A program made the position numbers and the translations under genes. The notes beneath the pieces were generated by a model. That model was not told where the DNA came from, ran no database searches, and saw only the letters and a program-made list of their open reading frames with translations. DNA of 13,893 bases from an uncultured Bacilli bacterium (GTDB lineage: Bacteria > Bacillota_I > Bacilli_A > RF39 > UBA660). The first letter of the stretch is position 1, and every line of letters begins with the position of its first letter. This document shows positions 1-6,339 of the stretch, one piece after another. The DNA lies in the NCBI GenBank assembly GCA_947625365.1, contig CANQNZ010000026.1, forward strand, positions 1 through 13,893. The letters run 5' to 3'.

Positions 1-902
1 AGCTCATTATTTTTACGTACACAAATAATTTCACAATTATTAGGACATTTATGACATTCTACACCTTTAGTATCAAATTTCATATTAGTAATATTAAAGT
101 CAAAATCTATTTCTTTATTTGTATCTTTAGCTAATATAGCAACGCCTAAGGCTCCCATTAAATGACCGTTATCAGGAGCAATTACTTCACACTCTAGTAA
201 ATCTTCAAAAGCTTTTTTAACTCCCACATTTTTACTAACGCCTCCTTGAAATATAATCGGCGGCTTAATATTTTTACCTTTGCCTACATTATTTAAATAA
301 TTAACGGCGACACTTTTACAAAGTCCTGCAATTATATCTTCCTTTTTATATCCCATTTGAGCTTTATGCACTAAATCAGACTCTGCAAAAACTGTACAGC
401 GTGCTGCTATTTTAGTAGGGTTTTGACTTTTTAAAGCAATTTTACCAAAATCTTCAACTGCTACATTTAATCTTTTGGCTTGACTTGATAAAAATGAACC
501 GGTACCGGCCGCACATAAAGTATTCATCGCATAATCTACTACTATACCATCTTCTATCAATATTATTTTAGAGTCTTGTCCTCCTATTTCTAAGATTGTC
601 TTAATATCTGGGTATAAAGAAGTTGTTCCCACGGCATGAGCAGTTATTTCATTTTTTATAATACTAGCATTTAAAATAGTCCCTATAAGACGTCTAGCAC
701 TACCTGTTGTTCCAATAGATACTACTTTATATTTTGTAAAATCAAAATCTTTTTTTAATTCATTTAATAATCTTTTAACAGCCTCTATAGGATTACCTTC
801 TGTCCATAAATAACAACTATATAAAATATTATTATCTTTATCAATAATAACACCTTTAGTAGAAATAGAACCTATATCTATTCCTAGAAAACATTTAATC
901 AT
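1..902 (-). CDS. HgdC/BadF-type 2-hydroxyacyl-CoA dehydratase activator ATPase (3' end outside window)
   Basis: ASKHA-fold ATPase of the BadF/BadG/BcrA/BcrD/HgdC family (COG1924). In the studied members a homodimer shares one [4Fe-4S] cluster and uses ATP to inject an electron into a 2-hydroxyacyl-CoA dehydratase or benzoyl-CoA reductase. I translated 300 residues from the ATG at 902. The N-terminal phosphate loop reads GIDIGSISTKG (residues 7-17), followed by GTTGSARR (64-71) and EIGGQDSK (105-112). The two cluster ligands of HgdC have clear counterparts: Cys130 in LCAAGTGSF and Cys169 in AARCTVFAES. A cysteine-rich tail (C283, C286, C290, C294) follows at the point where fused homologues continue, so the protein may extend well beyond the left edge. 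The start overlaps the preceding gene by 8 bases and has an AAGGA ribosome site. Family assignment is firm; the substrate is unknown, and no canonical dehydratase subunit gene is in view. Confidence 0.92.
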   Translation of the reverse strand, partial: MIKCFLGIDIGSISTKGVIIDKDNNILYSCYLWTEGNPIEAVKRLLNELKKDFDFTKYKVVSIGTTGSARRLIGTILNASIIKNEITAHAVGTTSLYPDIKTILEIGGQDSKIILIEDGIVVDYAMNTLCAAGTGSFLSSQAKRLNVAVEDFGKIALKSQNPTKIAARCTVFAESDLVHKAQMGYKKEDIIAGLCKSVAVNYLNNVGKGKNIKPPIIFQGGVSKNVGVKKAFEDLLECEVIAPDNGHLMGALGVAILAKDTNKEIDFDFNITNMKFDTKGVECHKCPNNCEIICVRKNNE

Positions 903-1968
903 TTTTTCTTTTCCTTTCTTTTAACATATCTACTAAAGCTTCTAATCTTGTTTTTATACCTTCATCCGAAGTTTGAGCATCAAAAGAAAAATAAATAACG
1001 GGAATATTATAATCTTTACATATTTTATCAATTATTGGCATTGCTCCTATTTCCGGAGTGCAACCAAAAGGTTTTATATGAATAATTCCATCATAACCAT
1101 GTTTAATTAAATATTTACATCTTGCTACATTATCTAGTCCATCTGCCCCTAGTTCATAAGTAGCATACTCTTTTACATCTTTAAGCATCTTTTTAGTAAC
1201 TAATCTTTTTTTTACCAATAAATAAGTTAAGTTAGTAAATCTTTTGACGGCAATATTATATTTAGCTAATTGTTCTTCAATAAAATAAGAAGAAAATTGT
1301 TCCATAGAAGTATATAATTCACCAATAACTCCTATCTTTAAAGGATTGTTTGGTTTATTTATAGAAATTTTTCTAAATTTATGATGATATTTAAAATATT
1401 TAAAAGTTAAAGAAATGATACCATGACACTTAGCAAAATCTTTAAGCATTATTTTTTCTAATTTTTTAAAACTGCCTTTTTCATTTTCAAAACCAATATT
1501 AAGTCTAATAAAATTTTCCGTTTTATCTATATAGAAAATCATTAACATACTAATAAGTAAATAATAAAAATATTTAAAAAAATTTAAATGTTTATTTAAT
1601 TTTTTAATAGCTTTATAGATAGTTATAATATTTACTTTGCCATTATTCATTAAAGATAAAAATTCAAAGTTATAACCCAAATCTTTTAGTATTTGTTCTT
1701 GCACTTCGCCATAGCAACCATACCGGCAACCTCCTCCTGCTTGTACTAAGATAGTAGCATTTTGATTTAATGCTTCAATAAAATTACCCAAATTATATTT
1801 AAAAGGCAAACAAACAAAGTCAGGACTATATTTACTACCTAGTTCAATAGTTTTTTTCGTTATGGCAGGAGCTATTAAAATTTTACATTTCGTAGTATGC
1901 TTAAAAAAATAAGCAAAAACAGTAGAATAATTACCTAAATGGGGGAAACTAATTATTGGCTCTGACAT
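895..1968 (-). CDS. COG3581-family 2-hydroxyacyl-CoA dehydratase-related protein
   Basis: A 357-residue protein matching the COG3581 part of the large 'acyl-CoA dehydratase activase-related' proteins, which are distantly related to dehydratase subunits HgdA/HgdB. Recognisable features are the N-terminal ISFPHLGNY, the FVCLPFKYNLGNF block (Cys near residue 53), the Cys-rich GGGCRYGCYGEVQ block (about 78-90), and near the C-terminus KPFGCTPEIGAMP followed by a TRLEALVDML-type end. The conserved cysteines suggest an Fe-S cluster or thiol site; that is inference. It begins 20 bases inside the upstream gene with a strong AAAGGAG site at good spacing, and its end overlaps the activator gene, so all three are co-translated. 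In many Firmicutes these modules form one long polypeptide; here they are separate genes. The biochemical role of this family is not established. Confidence 0.85.
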   Translation of the reverse strand: MSEPIISFPHLGNYSTVFAYFFKHTTKCKILIAPAITKKTIELGSKYSPDFVCLPFKYNLGNFIEALNQNATILVQAGGGCRYGCYGEVQEQILKDLGYNFEFLSLMNNGKVNIITIYKAIKKLNKHLNFFKYFYYLLISMLMIFYIDKTENFIRLNIGFENEKGSFKKLEKIMLKDFAKCHGIISLTFKYFKYHHKFRKISINKPNNPLKIGVIGELYTSMEQFSSYFIEEQLAKYNIAVKRFTNLTYLLVKKRLVTKKMLKDVKEYATYELGADGLDNVARCKYLIKHGYDGIIHIKPFGCTPEIGAMPIIDKICKDYNIPVIYFSFDAQTSDEGIKTRLEALVDMLKERKRKND

Positions 1969-2887
1969 GTTTTTTACTCCTTTCTTTTTGAATTTTAATT
2001 ATATCGATAAAACTTTCTAACCTCGTAATAAGACCAGTATCAGATGCATTATTATCGATAGTTATATAAGAAATAGGAATATTTTTAACTTTTCTAATGA
2101 TAAGTTCATTAGCTAAAGAGTCAGGCCCACAAGGAAAAGTAGAAAGTAAAATAATACCATCAACTTTATCTTTATATTTTTTAATAAAAGCCATGAGTTG
2201 TTTATTATAGGTCCAGTATAAAGTATCGGAAATACCTTGGCAGTCTATTTCCACATCTTGACTTTCATAAATATCAGATAATATGGCCGTTACATGTTCT
2301 TGTTTTAAATAGTTAATAATAGGTTTACCAATAAATTCATCATGTAAATTATAAGGATGAGATACAATCATAATTTTTAAATTATCAGTTTTTAATTTAT
2401 TTTCTTCTAACATTTTGCAAAGTTTTCTTTCTTTATTTTCTTGTTGTTTGGCTTTTTCATAAGCTCTTAATATTTCTAAATAAGAAAAGTTTAATTCTTT
2501 ACCCACTTTAATCAAGCCATCTAATTCTTCTTCATTTTTTTCTATATCTAAGTTATAATTTAAAATTTTTATTTTAGGAAAACTATTACGAACTAAATCA
2601 TATAACGCTAAAAAGTTGGTACATACTTTTTCCTGTTTTTTTACACAAGCAATGCGGGGAATAAAAAGATAATCACATTTATCTTTTAAATAATCTACAT
2701 GCCCCATAAATATTTTTAAGGATAAACAAGCTTCATCAACGACGTATTTTAAACCATTATCTATTATTTGTTTATTTGTTTTAGGACTAATAATTACGTC
2801 AACATTTAAATTTTGAAAAAAGTTTTGCCATAAAGTATGATATTTATAATATAAAAGAGCGCGGGGTATTCCTACTTTTATTTTCAA
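1949..2887 (-). CDS. DUF2229/COG3580-family 2-hydroxyacyl-CoA dehydratase-related protein
   Basis: A 312-residue protein whose N-terminus (KIKVGIPRALLYYKYHTLW) is the hallmark of DUF2229 (COG3580). Conserved cysteines appear at C54 (DEACLSLK), C81 and C89 (RIACVKKQEKVC), with a C-terminal FPCGPDSLANE motif and TRLESFIDII, as in proteins found beside or fused to dehydratase activators. The start is a TTG at 2887-2885: an in-frame stop lies just upstream and an AGGAG site sits 10 bases before it, so no ATG start is available. It is the first gene of the operon and overlaps the next by 20 bases. It probably partners the two downstream products in an ATP-driven electron-transfer or dehydratase-like reaction, but the substrate cannot be read from sequence. 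Confidence 0.85.
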   Translation of the reverse strand: MKIKVGIPRALLYYKYHTLWQNFFQNLNVDVIISPKTNKQIIDNGLKYVVDEACLSLKIFMGHVDYLKDKCDYLFIPRIACVKKQEKVCTNFLALYDLVRNSFPKIKILNYNLDIEKNEEELDGLIKVGKELNFSYLEILRAYEKAKQQENKERKLCKMLEENKLKTDNLKIMIVSHPYNLHDEFIGKPIINYLKQEHVTAILSDIYESQDVEIDCQGISDTLYWTYNKQLMAFIKKYKDKVDGIILLSTFPCGPDSLANELIIRKVKNIPISYITIDNNASDTGLITRLESFIDIIKIQKERSKKHVRANN

Positions 2888-2908
2888 ACCTATTCATCTC
2901 CTAATTAA

Positions 2909-2938
2909 ACTATATTTAATTACGAGGTTTTTTACCAA
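2909..2938 (-). promoter_or_regulatory. Probable promoter of the dehydratase-type operon, with inverted repeat
   Basis: Reading the minus strand, a TTGGTA -35-like hexamer (2938-2933) is 18 bases from a TATAGT -10 (2914-2909), about 20 bases before the ribosome site. A perfect 7-base inverted repeat, AATTAAA/TTTAATT with a 5-base spacer (2903-2921), overlaps the -10 and could be an operator or only AT-rich coincidence. The -35 match is weak. Confidence 0.4.
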
Positions 2939-2967
2939 AAAAAATAAGACGAATTTTGTCTTATTTT
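2937..2967 (-). terminator. Rho-independent terminator of the thioester-like surface protein gene
   Basis: A perfect 10-base stem (2941-2950 paired with 2958-2967) with a 7-base loop is followed on the minus strand by a run of Ts. The TAA stop codon of the gene (2963-2961) lies inside the first stem arm, so the message ends essentially at the stop. Confidence 0.8.
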
Positions 2968-4229
2968 ATTTTGATAAATTTATTATTCTTTTTAAGATAT
3001 ATAAATGCTCCACAGCATGCTGCTAAAGCCGTACCAATTACAGCCACAGAAGCAACTCCAGTTGGTGGTTTTTCTTCATGAGCTGCTGGTTCATCACAAG
3101 TAGCAGGGTTTGTATACATTTCAAATTCTTGTAATTCAGAAGTCTTTTTAACTCCTATGCTCATACTGTAATTATTAGTCATATCACATATCATATAATT
3201 TCCTGCGGCAAGGTCAGTAAAAGTTTTAGGTTGTCCAGAAGTCCAAGTTTTAACAGTTTCTCCTTTACAACTTGTTCCTTTTGTTATTTTCATTTTAGCA
3301 TTACCAACATGTTCGTTAGTACATTTATCTCTATATGTTATTTTTATTTTTGGTTCGATTTGGGTTTCACATAATCTTTCAAATTCCGCTTCAGAAACTT
3401 CATTACCATTATTATCATAGTATTTTCCTTGTTTTAACTGGCATTTTGGATTTTCAGGTTCTGGCTGTGGCTCAGGCTGTGGTTCTGGCTGTGGTTCTGG
3501 TGTTTTAACTTTGTAAAGTAATCCTGGAGTTAAAAGTTGATAAGAGTCACTAGCAGGTTTATAAGGAACAACAAATTCATTTTTTTGACCTGCATCCATT
3601 GCAGCTTTTGCTTTTCTAACTAAACTTAAAACCCAGTCTTTAGATTGAGCACTTAAGCCTCCTAAGCTTTCAATGCTAGCATATTTAGGGCTTCCTGCAT
3701 CCATTTGCTCTTGAGCTCCCTCTACATATTTATATTGATATTCATAAATAGCCATTGAAGTAATGTAGTAATCCCATAATAAATTATTATATCCTTGCCA
3801 TCCTCCGGAATAATCTCGACCAAATCCTTCTTTAATTATATAAGCATATGCATAATATTCCTCAGGAATATCTTCGGCACTTATATGTTCAGCATCTAAA
3901 GTATAAGGTAAGCTTGAACCATCAGGAGCAGTTTTATGAAAACTTAAACAAAATACATAAGTAGTTATTGCATCTGGATTATTTCCTAAGTATTTAATAC
4001 GAGGTTGCCATCCAGAACGCTCGCCGGTAAAGTAACCTAAATAATCTGGTGAGCTTTCGCTTGAAACAAGATAACTTACTTGTTCATATTGATTAGGAAT
4101 AATCGTGTTAAATAATTGTTCAAGACTCTCACCTTCGACAGTCGTAACACTTGCTTTTGTTGATTTTACACAAATCAAAAAGCAACTTATTAAAAATATA
4201 AATACAAATAATTTATTAGTTTTTTTCAT
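2961..4229 (-). CDS. Secreted sortase-type surface protein with thioester-like and Cna-B-like domains
   Basis: A 422-residue protein from the ATG at 4229; a GTG three codons earlier lies inside the AAGGTGAG ribosome site and is rejected. Layout: signal peptide (about 1-27); a domain (about 28-215) resembling thioester-forming adhesin domains, with Cys94 in YVFCLSF and a TSMAIY motif (157-162) where these domains normally have TQxAIW; a PEPQ repeat linker (244-259); a small Cys-bounded block (C263 to C287, GKYYDNNGNEVSE); a Cys-rich beta domain resembling Cna-B/SpaA modules (about 293-378, FTDLAAGNYMICD); a PPTG sorting-like motif (388-391), hydrophobic segment and KKNNK tail. It is probably covalently anchored to the cell wall as an adhesin. 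The Gln needed for a Cys-Gln thioester is replaced by Ser158. KPPTG is not a canonical LPXTG, so the sortase class is uncertain. Confidence 0.75.
   Translation of the reverse strand: MKKTNKLFVFIFLISCFLICVKSTKASVTTVEGESLEQLFNTIIPNQYEQVSYLVSSESSPDYLGYFTGERSGWQPRIKYLGNNPDAITTYVFCLSFHKTAPDGSSLPYTLDAEHISAEDIPEEYYAYAYIIKEGFGRDYSGGWQGYNNLLWDYYITSMAIYEYQYKYVEGAQEQMDAGSPKYASIESLGGLSAQSKDWVLSLVRKAKAAMDAGQKNEFVVPYKPASDSYQLLTPGLLYKVKTPEPQPEPQPEPQPEPENPKCQLKQGKYYDNNGNEVSEAEFERLCETQIEPKIKITYRDKCTNEHVGNAKMKITKGTSCKGETVKTWTSGQPKTFTDLAAGNYMICDMTNNYSMSIGVKKTSELQEFEMYTNPATCDEPAAHEEKPPTGVASVAVIGTALAACCGAFIYLKKNNKFIKIK
3457..3500. repeat. 12-base minisatellite encoding PEPQ linker
   Basis: About 3.7 copies of a 12-base unit (ggttctggctgt and one variant) encode alternating Pro-Glu-Pro-Gln. 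It forms an extended stalk between the thioester-like and C-terminal domains. The 12-base period preserves frame, so copy-number change would only alter stalk length. Confidence 0.85.
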
Positions 4230-4247
4230 ATATCTCACCTTAAATAA

Positions 4248-4276
4248 ACTATATCATTATTTAAAGTTAGTGTAAA
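4248..4276 (-). promoter_or_regulatory. Sigma-A-type promoter of the thioester-like surface protein gene
   Basis: On the minus strand a TTTACA -35 (4276-4271) and a TATAGT -10 (4253-4248) are separated by exactly 17 bases, placing the start of transcription just before the AAGGTGAG ribosome site. The gene is therefore likely transcribed on its own, although no terminator was seen behind the upstream lyase gene and readthrough is possible. Confidence 0.65.
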
Positions 4277-4291
4277 TCAGTTATTGAAAAC

Positions 4292-5539
4292 TCATTGTAA
4301 ATCATTGTCAAGTGAAGATACAGCGTTTAATACTGCTATTTTTCCATAATCATAAGTAAGTCCACCTTGTTGATAAGCTATGTAAGGCTCTCTTAAAGGA
4401 CCATCACAAGATATTTCAATTGAAGAGCCTTGAACAAATGAACCAGATGCCATTATGACCTTATCATCATAACCTGGCATAGGACTAGGCACTGGCATGA
4501 CATTAGCATCAATCGCCGAAGCGGCTTGCACTCCTTGGGTATACTTAATTAATTTATCAGGATTATTAAAGATAATGTTTTGAACTATGTCCACTCTTTT
4601 CTCATTATATTTAGGTTCTACTTCATAACCTAACCTTTCTAAAAGAAGTGATGTAAATACAGCAGTTTTTAAACTACTTGCCACGACACTTGGAGCAAAA
4701 TAAAGGCCTTGTAAAAATTGTTTATTAATACCGAAAGTTGGGCCAACTTCTCTTCCTTCTCCGGGTAAAGTCAAACGTTCAGCGGTCAAAGCAATTAAAT
4801 CAGAGCGTCCCGCAATATAGGCCCCATTTGGGGCTATTCCTCCTCCTAAATTCTTAATTAAAGAACCCACAATAATATCCGCACCTACTTCAATTGGACT
4901 TTTTTCTTCCACAAATTCACAATAACAATTATCAACCATAATAATAACATCTTTACTTATTTTTCTAATTACTTTAATAACTTTTTCTAACTTCAAAATA
5001 GATAAACTCTTACGCACCGAATATCCTTTAGACCTTTGAATATGAATAACTTTAACTTTATTATTTTTTAAATATGTCTCTATTTTTTTATAGTCAAAAT
5101 CATCTTCTATTAAATCAATCTGTGCATAGTTAATACCGAAAGATTTTAAAGAGCTATTATTTTCTTTTATTCCAATTACTTCATGTAAAGTATCATAAGG
5201 AAGACCACTTATAGTAAGTAAGGTATCATTTGGACGTAATAAGGCAAAAAAAGCAATATTTAAAGCATGAGACCCGGAAATAAACTGATTACGAACTAAA
5301 GCATCTTCAGCCTTTAACACATCAGCAAATACCTTTTCAATCGTATCTCTACCTATATCGGCATAACCATATCCTGTTGTGCTATTAAAATGAGCTTCAC
5401 TAATATTATAGTGATTAAAAGCCTTAATAACTTTTAAACTATTGTTATAAGCTAAATTATCAATTTGTTCATAAATTGGTAATAACTGTTTTTCACATTT
5501 TGTAGCTAATTTTAAAATATCAGGTTTAATATTTATCAT
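4292..5539 (-). CDS. PLP-dependent methionine gamma-lyase / aluminium-resistance family protein (YnbB-like)
   Basis: A 415-residue fold-type I PLP enzyme of the Met_gamma_lyase family (COG4100, Bacillus subtilis YnbB-like). Diagnostic features are FNSTTGYGYADIGRDT (51-66), the SGSHALN cofactor-phosphate region (88-94), Asp203 in MVDNCYCEF, which should contact the pyridine nitrogen, and Lys229 in GSLIKNLGGGIAPNG as the Schiff-base lysine. Length is normal for the family. It is annotated as a C-S lyase acting on sulfur amino acids, though substrates of this subgroup are poorly established and 'aluminium resistance' is a historical label. It starts with ATG overlapping the TGA of the upstream reductase (ATGA, 4 bases) and has its own GGAGG site, so translation is probably coupled. 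No convincing terminator follows it. Confidence 0.88.
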   Translation of the reverse strand: MINIKPDILKLATKCEKQLLPIYEQIDNLAYNNSLKVIKAFNHYNISEAHFNSTTGYGYADIGRDTIEKVFADVLKAEDALVRNQFISGSHALNIAFFALLRPNDTLLTISGLPYDTLHEVIGIKENNSSLKSFGINYAQIDLIEDDFDYKKIETYLKNNKVKVIHIQRSKGYSVRKSLSILKLEKVIKVIRKISKDVIIMVDNCYCEFVEEKSPIEVGADIIVGSLIKNLGGGIAPNGAYIAGRSDLIALTAERLTLPGEGREVGPTFGINKQFLQGLYFAPSVVASSLKTAVFTSLLLERLGYEVEPKYNEKRVDIVQNIIFNNPDKLIKYTQGVQAASAIDANVMPVPSPMPGYDDKVIMASGSFVQGSSIEISCDGPLREPYIAYQQGGLTYDYGKIAVLNAVSSLDNDLQ

Positions 5540-6267
5540 TTACATCCTCCATCTACTCGTAATACACTTCCATTTATATAACTAGCATTATCACTAGCTA
5601 AAAATAAGGCTACTGCTGCTATCTCTTCTGGTCTAGCAAAACGCCCTAACAAAATTTTGCTTTCTTCTTGTTTAATTATATCAGGACTCATTTCTAAAAC
5701 ACTTTCAGTTGCTGTCCAACCAGGTGCAATCGCATTAACACGAATATAAGGAGCTAAACTCATAGCAAAACTTTTGGTAAGAGATATTATGCCTGACTTA
5801 GAAGCATCATAATCAGCAGAATAAGTATTTAAAGTATCAATTCCATTAGTAGATGCGATATTAATAATACATCCTTGTTTTCTTTTTAACATTTCTTTAG
5901 CTACATATTTACTGACAATAAAAGTACCTACTAAATTAACATCAATAACTTCTCGAAAATCTTTAACACTTTTTTCTAATAATTCTTCATCTTTAGCTAT
6001 TGCTGCATTATTAATTAAAACATCAATTGCTTTAAATTCTGATAAAACTAAATCTATCATTTCTTTTACTTCTTCTTCATTTGCTATATCAGCTTTTACA
6101 CATATAACTTTAATATTTTTATGTTCTAATTCTTCTTTTAAATTTTCTGCTTGAGCTTTACTATGATTATAATTAATAACTATATTGTAATCATTTTCAC
6201 TAAATAGTTTAGCTATCGCCGCACCTATTCCTCTACTTGTTCCAGTTATTAAAACCGTTTTAGACAT
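5536..6267 (-). CDS. Short-chain dehydrogenase/reductase, FabG-like
   Basis: A classical SDR of 243 residues if started at the ATG at 6267, which has a GAGG site 8 bases upstream. An in-frame ATG six codons earlier (6285) has no ribosome site and lies almost at the predicted transcription start from a TACAAT -10 at 6298-6293, so it is disfavoured. Motifs: TGTSRGIG (8-15) for NAD(P) binding, NNAA (86-89), Asn111, Ser139, Tyr153 and Lys157 in YDASK as the catalytic set, then PGW and a GSVLRVDGG C-terminus. The family reduces 3-oxoacyl-ACP or diverse carbonyl compounds. No other fatty-acid synthesis genes are nearby, so calling it FabG would overreach. It heads a two-gene unit with the PLP lyase-family gene. 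Confidence 0.88.
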   Translation of the reverse strand: MSKTVLITGTSRGIGAAIAKLFSENDYNIVINYNHSKAQAENLKEELEHKNIKVICVKADIANEEEVKEMIDLVLSEFKAIDVLINNAAIAKDEELLEKSVKDFREVIDVNLVGTFIVSKYVAKEMLKRKQGCIINIASTNGIDTLNTYSADYDASKSGIISLTKSFAMSLAPYIRVNAIAPGWTATESVLEMSPDIIKQEESKILLGRFARPEEIAAVALFLASDNASYINGSVLRVDGGCK

Positions 6268-6310
6268 ACTATCTTCCTCTTTCATTAAAGATATTGTAAC
6301 ATCTTAAACC

Positions 6311-6337
6311 AAAAGAAAAAAGAGATAATCTCTTTTT
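6311..6337 (-). terminator. Rho-independent terminator of the large surface protein gene
   Basis: A 9-base perfect stem (6317-6325 with 6329-6337) and a TTA loop, followed on the minus strand by a T-rich tract, begins three bases after the TAG stop. It separates the surface protein gene from the SDR-lyase unit. Confidence 0.75.
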
Positions 6338-6339
6338 AA

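Noticed and set aside
3453..3500. CRISPR or regulatory repeat
   Set aside because: The repeats are contiguous 12-base coding units without spacers and translate to a Pro-Glu-Pro-Gln linker.
6268..6285. Upstream ATG as the SDR start
   Set aside because: No ribosome site precedes it and a TACAAT -10 would start transcription almost on it; the ATG at 6267 has a proper GAGG.
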